Shown here: one piece after another, positions 33,468 to 46,193 of the stretch
Position numbering within the stretch: the stretch's first letter is position 1
Layout: each line of letters opens with the position of its first letter
Translations under genes and position numbers: made by a program
DNA from: Serratia symbiotica (Periphyllus acericola)
GTDB taxonomy: Bacteria > Pseudomonadota > Gammaproteobacteria > Enterobacterales > Enterobacteriaceae
Length of the DNA stretch: 64,000 nucleotides
Direction of reading: 5' to 3'
Assembly: GCF_964019515.1 (NCBI RefSeq)
Contig: NZ_OZ026452.1
Location: 434,001 to 498,000, forward strand
The notes under the pieces: model-generated
What the model saw: the letters and a program-made list of their open reading frames with translations, nothing else
What the model was told of the DNA's origin: nothing
Databases searched by the model: none

Positions 33468-34269
33468 TTATGATCTCGGTTTTGCCTCCGGTGTCTGATT
33501 CAATATCCACTGCAACAGTTGTTTGAAACGTGCCTGACGACTGTTGGTAGCATCTTCGGCCAGAGCCAAATGCAGCGTCTGTACTTGATTCCCTTCACTG
33601 AACATATTGGCGAAGTATAGCGCCAGTGCCTGACTGCTGAAGTGCTGCAGATCGTAATATACCAGCACTATTCGCTTATGTGCGGCCAACGAATGTTTCA
33701 CCGTTTGGGTCACGCCTTTGGGGGCAATCAATAGCGCGCCGACGTAAAATTGCGGGTATTTTGCCATCAGATTGGCGGCGTACAACGCTCTCTGTCAACT
33801 GCTACTGAAGTAAACCTGCTTCACGTTGAGTTTTAATGCTGGGGCTAATCGCTGAATTACCCGCTGAATAGCACTCTGCTTGCTTTCATCATTGTAGTTA
33901 GACCAGCGAAAGCTGTTCTCCGATAGCATTTGCGTTCCGTTGATCTCAATATAAGCCACGCCCATTTCGCCAAACAGCAACTGTTTCTCTGGGCTAATGG
34001 TGGCGGCTTTGCAGTAGGTGTGCAGGAAAATAACCGTTGGCCAACCTTCTGGTGGCGGAGTACAGGTAGGCAGGGTGTAGCCTTACCTTCAAACTGATGC
34101 GCGTGTTGTAGATAACGAGCCTTGGTGGCTGCCAGGATCGACCTATAGGTGGCGCTGTGCTGGATATTGGTGAAGGAGTCGTCTTCCAACAGATTGTAGT
34201 AATACCATAGGCCGCGTTTGGCACTTAGTTGCAGATAGTGTTCCACCAATTCAGTTTGCCCTTTTTCCA
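33468..34269 (-). pseudogene. alpha/beta-hydrolase-like protein of unknown function, broken
   Basis: I do not recognise a named family. Frame-corrected minus-strand translation gives VEHYLQLSAKRGLWYYYNLLEDD, then VIFLHTYCKAATISPEKQ, LFGEMGVAYIEINGTQMLSENSFRW and, after a stop, ALYAANLMAKYPQFYVGALLIAPKG and HKRIVLVYYDLQHFSSQAL. An HG-type oxyanion strand followed by a (G)xSxG-like elbow before ALYAANLMAKYP suggests an alpha/beta hydrolase. The nucleophile region is destroyed (FSSSQ*QRALYAA). Frame changes at about 34080 and 33795. The 5' end is cut by IS copy F. Confidence 0.5.
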
Positions 34270-35337
34270 GGCGTTGTTGAATAAATCGGATTTGGAATTC
34301 GGATTTGGAATAAAGAGTCCCCTGAATGGGCAGCTTTCAGGCAAGGCGTACACTTTCTGGCATACCAGCGAGCGGCATCTTGTTTAATGCACAGATCATG
34401 GCCAGCGCCTCTGCAACTTGCCCATCATAATCTCGCAGCGACAGGTGACTACCAAATAGCTGTTTTACTCTGTACCTCGCTGTTGCCGCTATCGAACGTC
34501 GGTGGTAGCCTGTGATACTTTTCCACCGTGTGTTGTCTCCGGTAACGCGCTGGTGCACCACCGCTTAATTTCGCTCTGCATAGTCTGCCGACCAATAACG
34601 GGCTCCGCTGCTGGGCGGTATTAACGCCTTGAGCTTCTTGCCCCTTAACTCATCATCACACACTCGCGTATCCTAAGCCCGATCTGCCGAGGCGACTTTG
34701 ATTTTACGGTCCCTCTGACGGATGAGACCTGGGAAGGCTTCTATATCGGTGACATTGCTCAAGGAAAGGTCAGCACAGATGACCTCATGTGTTGCTGTAT
34801 CTACGGCCAAATGCAGTTTTCGCCAGATCCGCCGTTTTTCCTGACCGTGTTTTTTTGCCATCCACTCGCCTTCACCCAACATGTTGAGCCCGCTAGAGTC
34901 GATAACGAGGTGCGCAATTTCACCCAGCGTTGGGGTTTTAAACGGGACATGGCCGGACTTTGCCCGCTTACTGATGCAGGTGTCGTCCGGGCAGTTCAAC
35001 GGCACTTTGATCAGTGTGACAATGGAGTCGACAAAGCCCTGGAGGGCGCGAAGTGTCAGGCCGAAAATCCGTTTCAGCATCAATACGCTGGTGATTGCCA
35101 TATCGGAATAATGTGGTGGGCGACCACGCAGAGAAGGTTTTGCCTCGCAGTACCAGGCGTGAAGTGCCGTTTCATCCCCACAGCAAGTGAGTGAATCCCG
35201 AGTGATAAGGGCGTTGTTGTAAGCCTTCCAGTTGGTGATGTTGAACTTTTGCTGGGCCACGGAATGTCGCTATGTTGACAGAAGGAGAGTGATCTGATCC
35301 TCGTCCCGGACAAATGTTCGATTTATTCAACAACACC
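34270..35337 (-). mobile_element. IS5-family (IS903-group) element, copy F
   Basis: 1068 bp. The 3'-side terminus GGCGTTGTTGAATAAATCGG starts at 34270, with an 11-14-bp internal duplication of GGATTTGGAA just inside. The 5'-side terminus GTTCGATTTATTCAACAACACC ends at 35337. Its interior shares private changes with copy G on the other side of groESL. No target duplication (CTTTTTCCA / GGGTGTAGT). Confidence 0.9.
34337..35260 (-). pseudogene. IS903-type transposase, copy F, amber at codon 196
   Basis: 195 codons from GTG to SADRA, TAG, then an open remainder to [11 protein letters not shown] and its normal stop. Asp121 and Asp193 are kept, residue 259 is Ala. Private variants RDSLTCCGDE, TPTLGEIAHL, SGLNMLGEGE and RQRDRK are shared with copy G. 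An additional stop (TTAATTTCG position) interrupts the second part. Confidence 0.88.
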
Positions 35338-35565
35338 GGGTGTAGTCTTGTTGTGCGGTCAAAGTGAGCGCTTGCAAGCCAAACAGGGTGCTGGCCTGGT
35401 TGTCCAGGGTACGAGTATGGAGTGTCAGTGCGTCAGCACTCTCCAGCCTGCCATTCTTATTGGCAACGTAGATCATATTGACCCCCATGGCCGCTGCCTT
35501 ATTACGCAGATGGTTAGTGCCAGCAGTACAACAGTCAAGAGACCCAGCAAGGCTTTAATCCACAT
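35338..35565 (-). pseudogene. yjeI: yjeI-like (DUF4156) lipoprotein remnant, first copy
   Basis: Downstream of groEL, where E. coli has yjeI. The minus-strand frame MWIKALLGLLTVVLLAL looks like a signal peptide; after a frame change NHLRNKAAAMGVNMIYV resembles the NDLRNQAAAMGGNVIYG block of YjeI. Sequence beyond (ALTLHTRTLDNQASTLFG…) is unidentified and runs into IS copy F. Part of it (35458 onward) is repeated in the second groESL segment. Confidence 0.45.
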
Positions 35566-35741
35566 TCCACAATCCACATTCCACCCATATCATGTTGAAA
35601 ATTAATAAAAAAATTTCTTTGAACGTTGCCATTACCTAAGCATCTGCTGCCTCAACTTTTGACCGACGCCTTAGTTGGTGGTTTTCCAGTTTACCAGCTA
35701 GTAAGCATAACATTTTGCATGATGCCTCGCAGAAATAAAAG

Positions 35742-35770
35742 CACCCTGTCAGCAGTATGCTCACAGGGTG
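35742..35770 (-). terminator. groEL terminator, copy 1
   Basis: The inverted repeat CACCCTGT…ACAGGGTG with a 13-base loop, followed on the minus strand by GCTTTTATTTCTG. It lies 78 bases downstream of the groEL stop. The same sequence occurs at 40033-40061. Confidence 0.65.
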
Positions 35771-35847
35771 AGGTGACCATTTTATTCAGCCCCGGCTAGT
35801 TTCACCGTTGACCAGGGTTGAATAGCATACGCAAGCGTGGGGGATAA

Positions 35848-37488
<1,641 letters not shown>

Positions 37489-37520
37489 TCAATTCGTTCA
37501 GTTCAGAAGATAAAGCGCAA

Positions 37521-37814
37521 TTACGCTTCAACAATTGCCAGAATGTCGCTTTCGGACATGATCAACACGTCTTGATTGTCGATCTTTTCTACTTTCACGC
37601 CGTAGCCATCATTGAAAATCACAGTATCGCCAACTTTAACATCCAACGGTTGGACGTTACCACTTTCCAGCACACGTCCTTTCCCAACTGCAACCACTTC
37701 ACCACGAGTAGATTTACCCGCTGCAGAGCCAGTCAGAACAATGCCACCAGCAGATTTTGACTCAACTTCTTTGCGCTTGACGATAACACGGTCATGCAAT
37801 GGACGAATACTCAT
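37521..37814 (-). CDS. groES: GroES co-chaperonin, copy 1
   Basis: A 97-aa lid protein of the chaperonin, same length as E. coli. It starts [27 protein letters not shown], the mobile loop being [13 protein letters not shown], and ends SDILAIVEA. 44 bases separate it from groEL in one operon. AGGAGAG precedes the ATG. The protein is identical to copy 2 at 41812-42105. Confidence 0.97.
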   Translation of the reverse strand: MSIRPLHDRVIVKRKEVESKSAGGIVLTGSAAGKSTRGEVVAVGKGRVLESGNVQPLDVKVGDTVIFNDGYGVKVEKIDNQDVLIMSESDILAIVEA

Positions 37815-37901
37815 TGAACGCTCTCCTGTAAGTAAGAAGGTTTCTATCGGATCTAGAGTTGTTCACCGGATTTATTGTTATCACCGGCGACGTGGGATTT
37901 G

Positions 37902-37929
37902 ATATGGGGGTATTCCATCCCCCTTCAAG
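37902..37929 (-). promoter_or_regulatory. sigma-32 heat-shock promoter of groESL, copy 1
   Basis: On the minus strand CTTGAA (37929-37924), a 14-base spacer, then CCCCATAT (37909-37902), an essentially perfect RpoH promoter about 90 bases upstream of groES. RpoH itself is intact in this window. Confidence 0.85.
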
Positions 37930-37981
37930 GGGTCGATCAAAAAAATTTTCGCTTTTAAGGATCATCCTTAGCAACTGAAAT

Positions 37982-38009
37982 AAAAAACGCGGTTTAAGCC
38001 GCATTTTTT
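37982..38009. terminator. bidirectional terminator at fxsA 3' end, copy 1
   Basis: AAAAAACGCGG, loop TTTAAG, CCGCATTTTTT: a GC stem between A and T runs, overlapping the fxsA stop codon. It can end fxsA transcription on the minus strand. Repeated at 42273-42300. Confidence 0.7.
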
Positions 38010-38499
38010 AGCGCTCATTATGCTTGTCGTGATCATCTGGACGCTGCTCCAACATATAACGCTCGTCGTCTTTGCACTGGAATTCGCCGTCAAAGGTGTT
38101 GCCAGTGGCGGCGTTACTACCTGGCCCCAAACCGCAAAAACGGTAAACGAACAGATGTGGCATCAGCCTGAGCGTCAGCAATTTCTGTACCTGTGGCAGC
38201 AACAATAGCAGGCCGAGAAAATCGGTAAAAAAGCCTGGAATCATCAGCAAGAAGCCAGCGATCATCAGCGAGAAACTTCTCACCATTTCCACCTCTGGGC
38301 TTTCACCAGCAGACAACTTTTTCTGTATTTGTACGAAGGTTCTCATACCTTGGTTGCGCATCAGCGAAATGCCAACGCAAAAGGTGAAGATCACCAGCAA
38401 CAAGGTAAAAGCCACACCAAGTACATCAGAAATTTTGATAAATAAGGATATTTCTATATAAGCCAGCAGAAATATTAGCAGTATTGGTAACCAGCGCAC
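38008..38499 (-). CDS. fxsA: FxsA inner-membrane protein
   Basis: A 163-aa membrane protein (158 in E. coli) whose overproduction relieves F-plasmid exclusion of phage T7; its physiological role is unclear. N-terminal hydrophobic segment MRWLPILLIFLLAYIEISLFI (a TM helix), then VLGVAFTLLLVIFTFCVGISLMRNQG, LMIAGFLLMIPGFFTDFLGLLLLLP and a charged C-terminal tail. It lies upstream of groES as in E. coli. aspA, the divergent neighbour, survives only as a remnant at 43138-43405. Confidence 0.88.
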   Translation of the reverse strand: MRWLPILLIFLLAYIEISLFIKISDVLGVAFTLLLVIFTFCVGISLMRNQGMRTFVQIQKKLSAGESPEVEMVRSFSLMIAGFLLMIPGFFTDFLGLLLLLPQVQKLLTLRLMPHLFVYRFCGLGPGSNAATGNTFDGEFQCKDDERYMLEQRPDDHDKHNER

Positions 38500-38757
38500 C
38501 TGGTTCTCCTATCGATAAATAGAGTACAGCCGCTTTGAGGTGCCTACGCGAAAAGGGCGGCTATACAAGACTGATTGATACAATTGGGATATCCGCTGCA
38601 CATTTCAACTAACAACCTTTTTTTATTACTCAGGTTAGCAAACGTGAAAGGGATCACAGAACAAGAAAAGCATGATTTTATAAGTCTCATAAGGTGATCT
38701 GGATTTAGTCATTTATTCCTATCTAACATATGATGCTGGACTACGATGGGCGTAGTA

Positions 38758-39708
38758 GGCGTTGTTGAATAAATCGAACATTTGTCCGGGACGAGGATCA
38801 GATCACTCTCCTTCTGTCAACATAGCGACATTCCGTGGCCCAGCAAAAGTTCAACATCACCAACTGGAAGGCTTACAACAACGCCCTTATCACTCGGGAT
38901 TCACTCACTTGCTGTGGGGATGAAATGGCACTTCACGCCTGGTACTGCGAGGCAAAACCTTCTCTGCGTGGTCGCCCACCACATTATTCCGATATGGCAA
39001 TCACCAGCGTATTGATGCTGAAACGGATTTTCGGCCTGACACTTCGCGCCCTCCAGGGCTTTGTCGACTCCATTGTCACACTGATCAAAGTGCCGTTGAA
39101 CTGCCCGGACGACACCTGCATCAGTAAGCGGGCAAAGTCCGGCCATGTCCCGTTTAAAACCCCAACGCTGGGTGAAATTGCGCACCTCGTTATCGACTCT
39201 AGCGGGCTCAACATGTTGGGTGAAGGCGAGTGGATGGCAAAAAAACACGGTCAGGAAAAACGGCGGATCTGGCGAAAACTGCATTTGGCCGTAGATACAG
39301 CAACACATGAGGTCATCTGTGCTGACCTTTCCTTGAGCAATGTCACCGATATAGAAGCCTTCCCAGGTCTCATCCGTCAGAGGGACCGTAAAATCAAAGT
39401 CGCCTCGGCAGATCGGGCTTAGGATACGCGAGTGTGTGATGATGAGTTAAGGGGCAAGAAGCTCAAGGCGTTAATACCGCCCAGCAGCGGAGCCCATTAT
39501 TGGTCGGCAGACTATGCAGAGCGAAATTAAGCGGTGGCGAACCGGCGCGTTACTGGAGACAACACACGGTGGAGTTGCAGAGACGATGGCCATGATCTGT
39601 GCATTAAACAAGATGACGCTCGCCGGTATGCCAGAAAGTGTACGCCTTGCCTAAAAGATGCCCATTCACGGGACTCTTTATTCCAAATCCTATTTATTCA
39701 ACAAAGCC
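38758..39708 (+). mobile_element. IS5-family (IS903-group) element, copy G, internally deleted
   Basis: 951 bp from GGCGTTGTTGAATAAATCGA to TTATTCAACAAAGCC, about 100 bp shorter than full copies because of a deletion between CACGGTGGA and GTTGCAGAG (about 39572). It separates fxsA from the second groESL segment. Flanks GGCGTAGTA and TCCAGTGGA are unrelated. Its 5' two thirds is almost identical to copy F in inverted orientation. Confidence 0.9.
38835..39654 (+). pseudogene. IS903-type transposase, copy G, amber plus internal deletion
   Basis: 195 codons to SADRA, then TAG; Asp121 and Asp193 are present. The stretch that would hold residue 259 is deleted. A further TAA occurs at the AAATTAAGC position. 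Shares private variants TCCGDE, TPTLGE, SGLNML and RQRDRK with copy F. Confidence 0.87.
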
Positions 39709-39748
39709 TCCAGTGGAACGAAACTCGCCAGCAGGTTCTGGCTCGGGC

Positions 39749-39856
39749 TATTGGCAACGTAGATCATATTGACCCCCATGGCCGCTGCCTTATTACGCAG
39801 ATGGTTAGTGCTAGCAGTACAACAGTCAAGAGACCCAGCAAGGCTTTAATCCACAT
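39749..39856 (-). pseudogene. yjeI: yjeI-like remnant, second copy
   Basis: Duplicated part of the yjeI-like fragment: the signal-peptide-like frame MWIKALLGLLTVVLLAL and the NHLRNKAAAMGVNMIYV block, cut at the left edge of the duplicated segment. One base differs from the first copy (GTGCTAGC versus GTGCCAGC). Confidence 0.4.
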
Positions 39857-40032
39857 TCCACAATCCACATTCCACCCATATCATGTTGAAAATTAATAAA
39901 AAAATTTCTTTGAACGTTGCCATTACCTAAGCATCTGCTGCCTCAACTTTTGACCGACGCCTTAGTTGGTGGTTTTCCAGTTTACCAGCTAGTAAGCATA
40001 ACATTTTGCATGATGCCTCGCAGAAATAAAAG

Positions 40033-40061
40033 CACCCTGTCAGCAGTATGCTCACAGGGTG
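40033..40061 (-). terminator. groEL terminator, copy 2
   Basis: Identical to 35742-35770: CACCCTGT…ACAGGGTG, T-rich on the minus strand. Confidence 0.65.
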
Positions 40062-40138
40062 AGGTGACCATTTTATTCAGCCCCGGCTAGTTTCACCGTT
40101 GACCAGGGTTGAATAGCATACGCAAGCGTGGGGGATAA

Positions 40139-41779
<1,641 letters not shown>

Positions 41780-41811
41780 TCAATTCGTTCAGTTCAGAAG
41801 ATAAAGCGCAA

Positions 41812-42105
41812 TTACGCTTCAACAATTGCCAGAATGTCGCTTTCGGACATGATCAACACGTCTTGATTGTCGATCTTTTCTACTTTCACGCCGTAGCCAT
41901 CATTGAAAATCACAGTATCGCCAACTTTAACATCCAACGGTTGGACGTTACCACTTTCCAGCACACGTCCTTTCCCAACTGCAACCACTTCACCACGAGT
42001 AGATTTACCCGCTGCAGAGCCAGTCAGAACAATGCCACCAGCAGATTTTGACTCAACTTCTTTGCGCTTGACGATAACACGGTCATGCAATGGACGAATA
42101 CTCAT
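41812..42105 (-). CDS. groES: GroES co-chaperonin, copy 2
   Basis: A 97-aa protein identical to copy 1, with the same Shine-Dalgarno and the same 44-base spacer to groEL. Upstream sequence with the heat-shock promoter is also duplicated, so this is a complete operon. Confidence 0.95.
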   Translation of the reverse strand: MSIRPLHDRVIVKRKEVESKSAGGIVLTGSAAGKSTRGEVVAVGKGRVLESGNVQPLDVKVGDTVIFNDGYGVKVEKIDNQDVLIMSESDILAIVEA

Positions 42106-42192
42106 TGAACGCTCTCCTGTAAGTAAGAAGGTTTCTATCGGATCTAGAGTTGTTCACCGGATTTATTGTTATCACCGGCGACGTGGGATTTG

Positions 42193-42220
42193 ATATGGGG
42201 GTATTCCATCCCCCTTCAAG
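42193..42220 (-). promoter_or_regulatory. sigma-32 heat-shock promoter of groESL, copy 2
   Basis: CTTGAA, 14-base spacer, CCCCATAT on the minus strand, unchanged from copy 1. Confidence 0.85.
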
Positions 42221-42272
42221 GGGTCGATCAAAAAAATTTTCGCTTTTAAGGATCATCCTTAGCAACTGAAAT

Positions 42273-42300
42273 AAAAAACGCGGTTTAAGCCGCATTTTTT
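42273..42300. terminator. duplicated fxsA-side terminator
   Basis: Copy of the hairpin at 37982-38009. Here no fxsA gene precedes it; IS copy H begins immediately to the right. Confidence 0.6.
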
Positions 42301-42306
42301 AGCGCT

Positions 42307-43137
42307 CATTATTCCGATATGGCAATCACCAGCGTATTGATGCTGAAACGGATTTTCGGCCTGACACTTCGCGCCCTCCAGGGCTTCGTCGACTCCATTG
42401 TCACACTGATCAAAGTGCCGTTGAACTGCCCGGAAGACACCTGCATCAGTAAGCGGGCGAAGTCCGGCCATGTCCCGTTTAAAACCGTAACGCCGGGTGA
42501 AATTGCGCACCTCGTTATCGACTCTAGCGGGCTCAACGTATTGGGTGAAGGGGAGTGGAAGGTAAAAAAACACGGTCAGGAAAAACGGCGGATCTGGCGA
42601 AAACTGCATTTGGCCGTAGATACAGCAACACATGAGGTCATCTGTGCTGACCTTTCCTTGAGCAATGTCACCGATATGGAAGCCTTCCTAGGTCTCATCC
42701 GTCAGAGGTACCGTAAAATCAAAGTCGCCTCGGCGGATCGGGCTTAGGATACGCGAGTGTGTGATGATAAGTTAAGGGGCAAGAAGCTCAAGGCGTTAAT
42801 ACCGCCCAGCAGCGGAGCCCGTTATTGGTCGGCAGACTATGCAGAGCGAAATCAAGCGGTGGTGAACCAGCGCGTTACCGGAGACAACACACGGTGGAAA
42901 AGTATCACAGGCTACCACCGACGTTCGATAGCGGCAACAGCGAGGTACAGAGTAAAACAGCTATTTGGTGGTCACCTGTCGCTGCGAGATTATGATGGGC
43001 AAGTTGCAGAGGCGCTGGCCATGATCTGTACATTAAACAAGATGACGCTCGCCGGTATGCCAGAAAGTGTACGCCTTGCCTGAAAGATGCCCATTCACGG
43101 GACTCTTTATTCCAAATCCGATTTATTCAACAAAGCC
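42307..43137 (+). mobile_element. IS5-family (IS903-group) element, copy H, 5'-truncated
   Basis: Lacks the 5' terminus and first ~220 bp; it starts at CATTATTCCGATATGG, fused to the end of groESL segment 2 at a 6-bp match (CATTAT). The 3' terminus CGATTTATTCAACAAAGCC ends at 43137. To its right is the aspA remnant. Confidence 0.9.
42319..43083 (+). pseudogene. IS903-type transposase, copy H, 5'-truncated
   Basis: Begins at about codon 54 (MAITSVLMLKRIFGLTL). Asp121 (LVIDSSG) and Asp193 (SADRA) present, TAG at codon 196, then open to the normal stop after GMPESVRLA with Ala at 259. Variant FKTVTPGE and EGEWKVKKHG differ from most other copies. Confidence 0.87.
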
Positions 43138-43405
43138 GCTGGGTGCATCAAGTTCTCCACAGAGAAGATGTCATCTAGCTCTGCTTCGGTCTCTGCTTCG
43201 GTCAGCAGGCCACGTTCCAGTAACACCTCGCGCACGCTTTTGCCGGTTTCGGCGCAGATTTTCCCAACGATGTCACCGTTGTGGTGGCCGATGAATGGAT
43301 TCAGAATTGACCACTTCCGGCATGACCGGGTTGACCTTGTTGACCTTGGTCGGCATGATGGAGAAGCTTGCCTGAAATTCTGGCAGGTTGATTTCGGTCT
43401 GCATA
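43138..43405 (-). pseudogene. aspA: aspA, aspartate ammonia-lyase, remnant between two IS copies
   Basis: Minus-strand pieces [19 protein letters not shown] and [10 protein letters not shown] (the GSSIMPAKVNP signature region of the fumarase/aspartase family, altered) then, after a deletion, [20 protein letters not shown] and [29 protein letters not shown], the AspA C-terminus. Extra TEAE and KVN repeats indicate slippage. It is bounded by IS copies H and I. aspA is the normal neighbour of fxsA, so this is the displaced continuation of the groESL-fxsA block. Confidence 0.85.
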
Positions 43406-44061
43406 CCGCTGCTGGGCGGTATTAACGCCCTGAGCTTCTTGCCCCTTAACTTATCATCACACACTCGCGTATCCTAAGCCCGATCCGCCGAGGCGACTTT
43501 GATTTTACGGTACCTCTGACAGATGAGACCTGGGAAGGCTTCGGTATCGGTGACATTGCTCAAGGAAAGGTCAGCACAGATGACCTCATGTGTTGCTGTA
43601 TCTACGGCCAAATGCAGTTTTCGCCAGATCCGCCGTTTTTCCTGACCATATTTTTTTGCCATCCACTCGCCTTCACCCAACACGTTGAGCCCGCTAGAGT
43701 CGATAACGAGGTACGCAATTTCACCCGGCGTTGGGGTTTTAAACGGGACATGGCCGGACTTTTCCCGCTTACTTATGCAGGTGTCTTCCGGGCAGTTCAA
43801 CGGCACTTTGATCAGTGTGACAATGGAGTCGACGAAGCGCTGGAGGGCGCGAAGTGTCAGGCCGAAAATCCGTTTCAGCATCAATACGCTGGTGATTGCC
43901 ATATCGGAATAATGTGGTGGGCGACCACGCAGAGAAAGTTTTGCCTCGCAGTACCAGGTGTGAAGTGCCGTTTCATCCCCCCAGCAAGTGAGTGAACCCC
44001 GAGTGATAAGGGCGTTGTTGTAAGCCTTCCAGTTGGTGATGTTGAACTTTTGCTGGGCCAC
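43406..44061 (-). pseudogene. IS903-type transposase, copy I, 3'-truncated
   Basis: 195 codons from GTG with Asp121 and Asp193, TAG at codon 196, then about 22 further codons before the truncation. Residue 259 is not present. Private changes include SKREKSGHV and EIAYLVID. Confidence 0.86.
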
Positions 44062-44138
44062 GGAATGTCGCTATGTTGACAGAAGGAGAGTGATCTGATC
44101 CGCGTGCCGGCCAAAAGTTCGATTTATTCAACAACGCC
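43406..44138 (-). mobile_element. IS5-family (IS903-group) element, copy I, 3'-truncated
   Basis: The 5'-side terminus GTTCGATTTATTCAACAACGCC ends at 44138. The other end stops within the transposase at CCGCTGCTGGGCGG (43406), with about 320 bp missing. It joins the aspA remnant to the pldB remnant, so it marks another breakpoint. Confidence 0.88.
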
Positions 44139-44143
44139 ACTCG

Positions 44144-44632
44144 GACTCCTTGACATCGTCCACTCCCAGCGCAAAGGATTGGTTAACGCGTAAAACTCAG
44201 TTCGCTGCTTCCAACCACCGTTCTGCTGCTGAATTTTGGCAGCAGCGTGAGGGGTACGAGTTTAGAGGGGTAGCCAATGTGCTGATCCGCTTCGTGTGCC
44301 TCCGTTCGCCGCATCACCGGCGGGTGGTGGTGATCAGCCCTGGTACCATTGAGAACTATGTTAAATATCCTGAGAATGAGTGAGCCACCCTACCACGGGG
44401 TGCGAGAAAGCTTTCAAGCTGGGCGATGGATCGTCGCTCAGGCTGCCAACATCACCACCCCACTGCTATTATTACAGTTTAGTGAGGATCTGGGGTCGAT
44501 AACCGTTCACATCAGATCTTCTGTCGAGCAATGTCAGACTCTTGCCACCTGTGCAGAGGAACAACCGCAAGTTATCAAAGGTACATACAATGAGATCATG
44601 TTTGAGCAGGGCGCGATGCATGCCAAGCACTG
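44144..44632 (+). pseudogene. pldB: pldB, lysophospholipase L2, deleted internally
   Basis: PldB is an inner-membrane-associated lysophospholipase of the alpha/beta-hydrolase fold. The N-terminal part DWLTRKTQFAA, EFWQQREGYEFRGVANV, HHRRVVVISPGTIENYVKYPE is joined by a large deletion to HGVRESFQAG, ANITTPLLLLQF and the C-terminal VIKGTYNEIMFEQGAM. The central ~150 residues, including the GHSMGG nucleophile elbow, are missing. The first codons are cut by IS copy I. yigL follows as in E. coli. Confidence 0.87.
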
Positions 44633-44715
44633 AACGCAATCTCGTGCTTCTTTTCTTAGTACTTAGGTGGTAAACCTACCGCCGACAACACCATCAGAGG
44701 TTAGAATACAACGCG

Positions 44716-45516
44716 ATGTATCACGTCGTCGCTTCCGATTTAGATGGCACACTGCTGTCTCCTGAACACACTTTATCGCCGTACGCCAAAGAAACGCTGA
44801 AGCTATTGACCCCGCGTGACGTGCATTTTGTCTTTGCCATCGACCGCTATCACATCGACGTATCGCAGATCCGCGACAACCTAGATATTAATGCCTTCAT
44901 GATCACCTCCAATGGTACCCGGGTGCACAAAACCGCTGGCGAGTTGATCTTCAGGCATAACCTGGACGAAGAGATCGCTCGTGATCTGTACGGCATGATG
45001 CACGATGATGTGGACATCATCACCAATTTCTACCGCAATTATGATTGGTTCATCAACCGCGAAAGCCCGGAGCAGAAGGCGTTCTTTCAATAGTGTATCT
45101 TCCAGTATCAGTTGTTTGAGCAGAGCCTGTTGGAAACCTCAGGCGTCTGCAAGGTGTACTTCACTTGTGACGATCATGAGCTGTTGTCGCTGGAAAACGC
45201 CATCAACGCACGTTGGGGCGACCGGGTTAACGTAAGTTTTTCACTCCCGACCTGTTTGGAAGTGATGGCCGACACGGTATCTAAGGGGTATGCGCTGGAA
45301 AAGAAGTAGCCAAGATCATCGGCTATACACTGAAAGATTGCATTGCTTTTGGTGATGGCATGAACGATCTGGAAATGCTGTCGATGGCTGACCAGGGCTG
45401 CATCATGCACAATGCCAACCAACGCCTGAAGGACAAGCTGCCAAATATGTAAGTGATCGATTCCAACATTAAATGACGCAGTACCACATTACCTGAGCAA
45501 AATGTTTCTGACCTAA
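44716..45516 (+). pseudogene. yigL: yigL, HAD-family sugar/pyridoxal phosphate phosphatase, broken
   Basis: Starts intact: MYHVVASDLDGTLLSPEHTLSPYAK contains the HAD motif I DLDGT. It reads 125 codons to TAG (QKAFFQ*) at 45091, then continues as LFEQSLLETSGVCKVYFTCDDHE and INARWGDRVNVSFSLPTCLEVM to a second stop after ALEKK. IALGDGMND-type motif IV (CIAFGDGMNDLEML) and VPHYLSKMFLT follow in another frame. E. coli YigL is about 266 aa. Two stops and a frameshift leave no full-length product. Confidence 0.87.
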
Positions 45517-45534
45517 TATCCTGCGTCTTTCATG

Positions 45535-45578
45535 CCGTAGCACAGTTTGTAGCTGCGCTACGGTAGGGATTATTTTTT
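45535..45578 (+). terminator. probable terminator after yigL
   Basis: Perfect 7-bp stem CCGTAGC / GCTACGG with a 15-base loop, followed by TAGGGATTATTTTTT. The T-run overlaps the end of convergent dcrB. Confidence 0.5.
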
Positions 45579-46115
45579 CAATTTCAGCGTACTGATGATA
45601 CCTGCTGCTTTGCTCTGTGTCTACTGTAGGTTATCTGCTGGCAGTGTCACCTGAATGGTCAGCATGTCATTGTCGAGCCTGCCGATCAGGATCGAGGAGT
45701 AGGCTTTTTCGCCAGCGCTGGTGATGATGCTGTCCAACTGATGCAGTGGCACACCGTTGACCTCGATGGCTTTATTGGTGATTACCTGTAAGTTGGTGTC
45801 ACGAGCGCGCTGGTTATCTTCCAGACGCTTAGCCAGCATTTACAGGCTATCAGCTGCCTTGTCGGCGCGGATCACCAGCACCGCGCGTCGATCGGTGCTG
45901 TCCGCATACACATGCACGTTGTTCGCCTGATTGCCCAGTTCACCACTTTTATCCGCCATGCCAGCCGGCAGGGTGAACATCAGCCTGCTGCCCAGTAAAC
46001 TGACCTGTTGCCCCGTTTGGCCGCTGGTCACCGTGCGGTCTTTGGTACCACCATCGCAGGCTGCCAGGCCAAAGACTAGCAGGCTGATACCCATCAATTT
46101 CGCTACTTTATGCAT
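45570..46115 (-). pseudogene. dcrB: dcrB, inner-membrane-linked lipoprotein, two nonsense codons
   Basis: DcrB is a periplasmic lipoprotein first found as a phage C1/C6 resistance locus and linked to lipoprotein maturation. The frame is unshifted for the whole length (about 181 codons; 185 in E. coli) but carries TAA at 45840-45842 (KAADSL*MLAKRLEDNQRA) and TAG at 45621-45623 (LPADNLQ*TQSK). The lipobox LAAC gives Cys20 (FGLAACDGG). Conserved LTNKAIE-like QVITNKAIEVNG and QLDSIITSAGEKAYSS follow. Very recent inactivation: all lesions are single-base changes. Confidence 0.87.
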
Positions 46116-46193
46116 TGGGTATTTCTTCCTTTTCGGTAGGGTTTCGCTGCCGTATCGCCACCTATTAAAGGTTAAAATGCAAGGCAGATGCTG

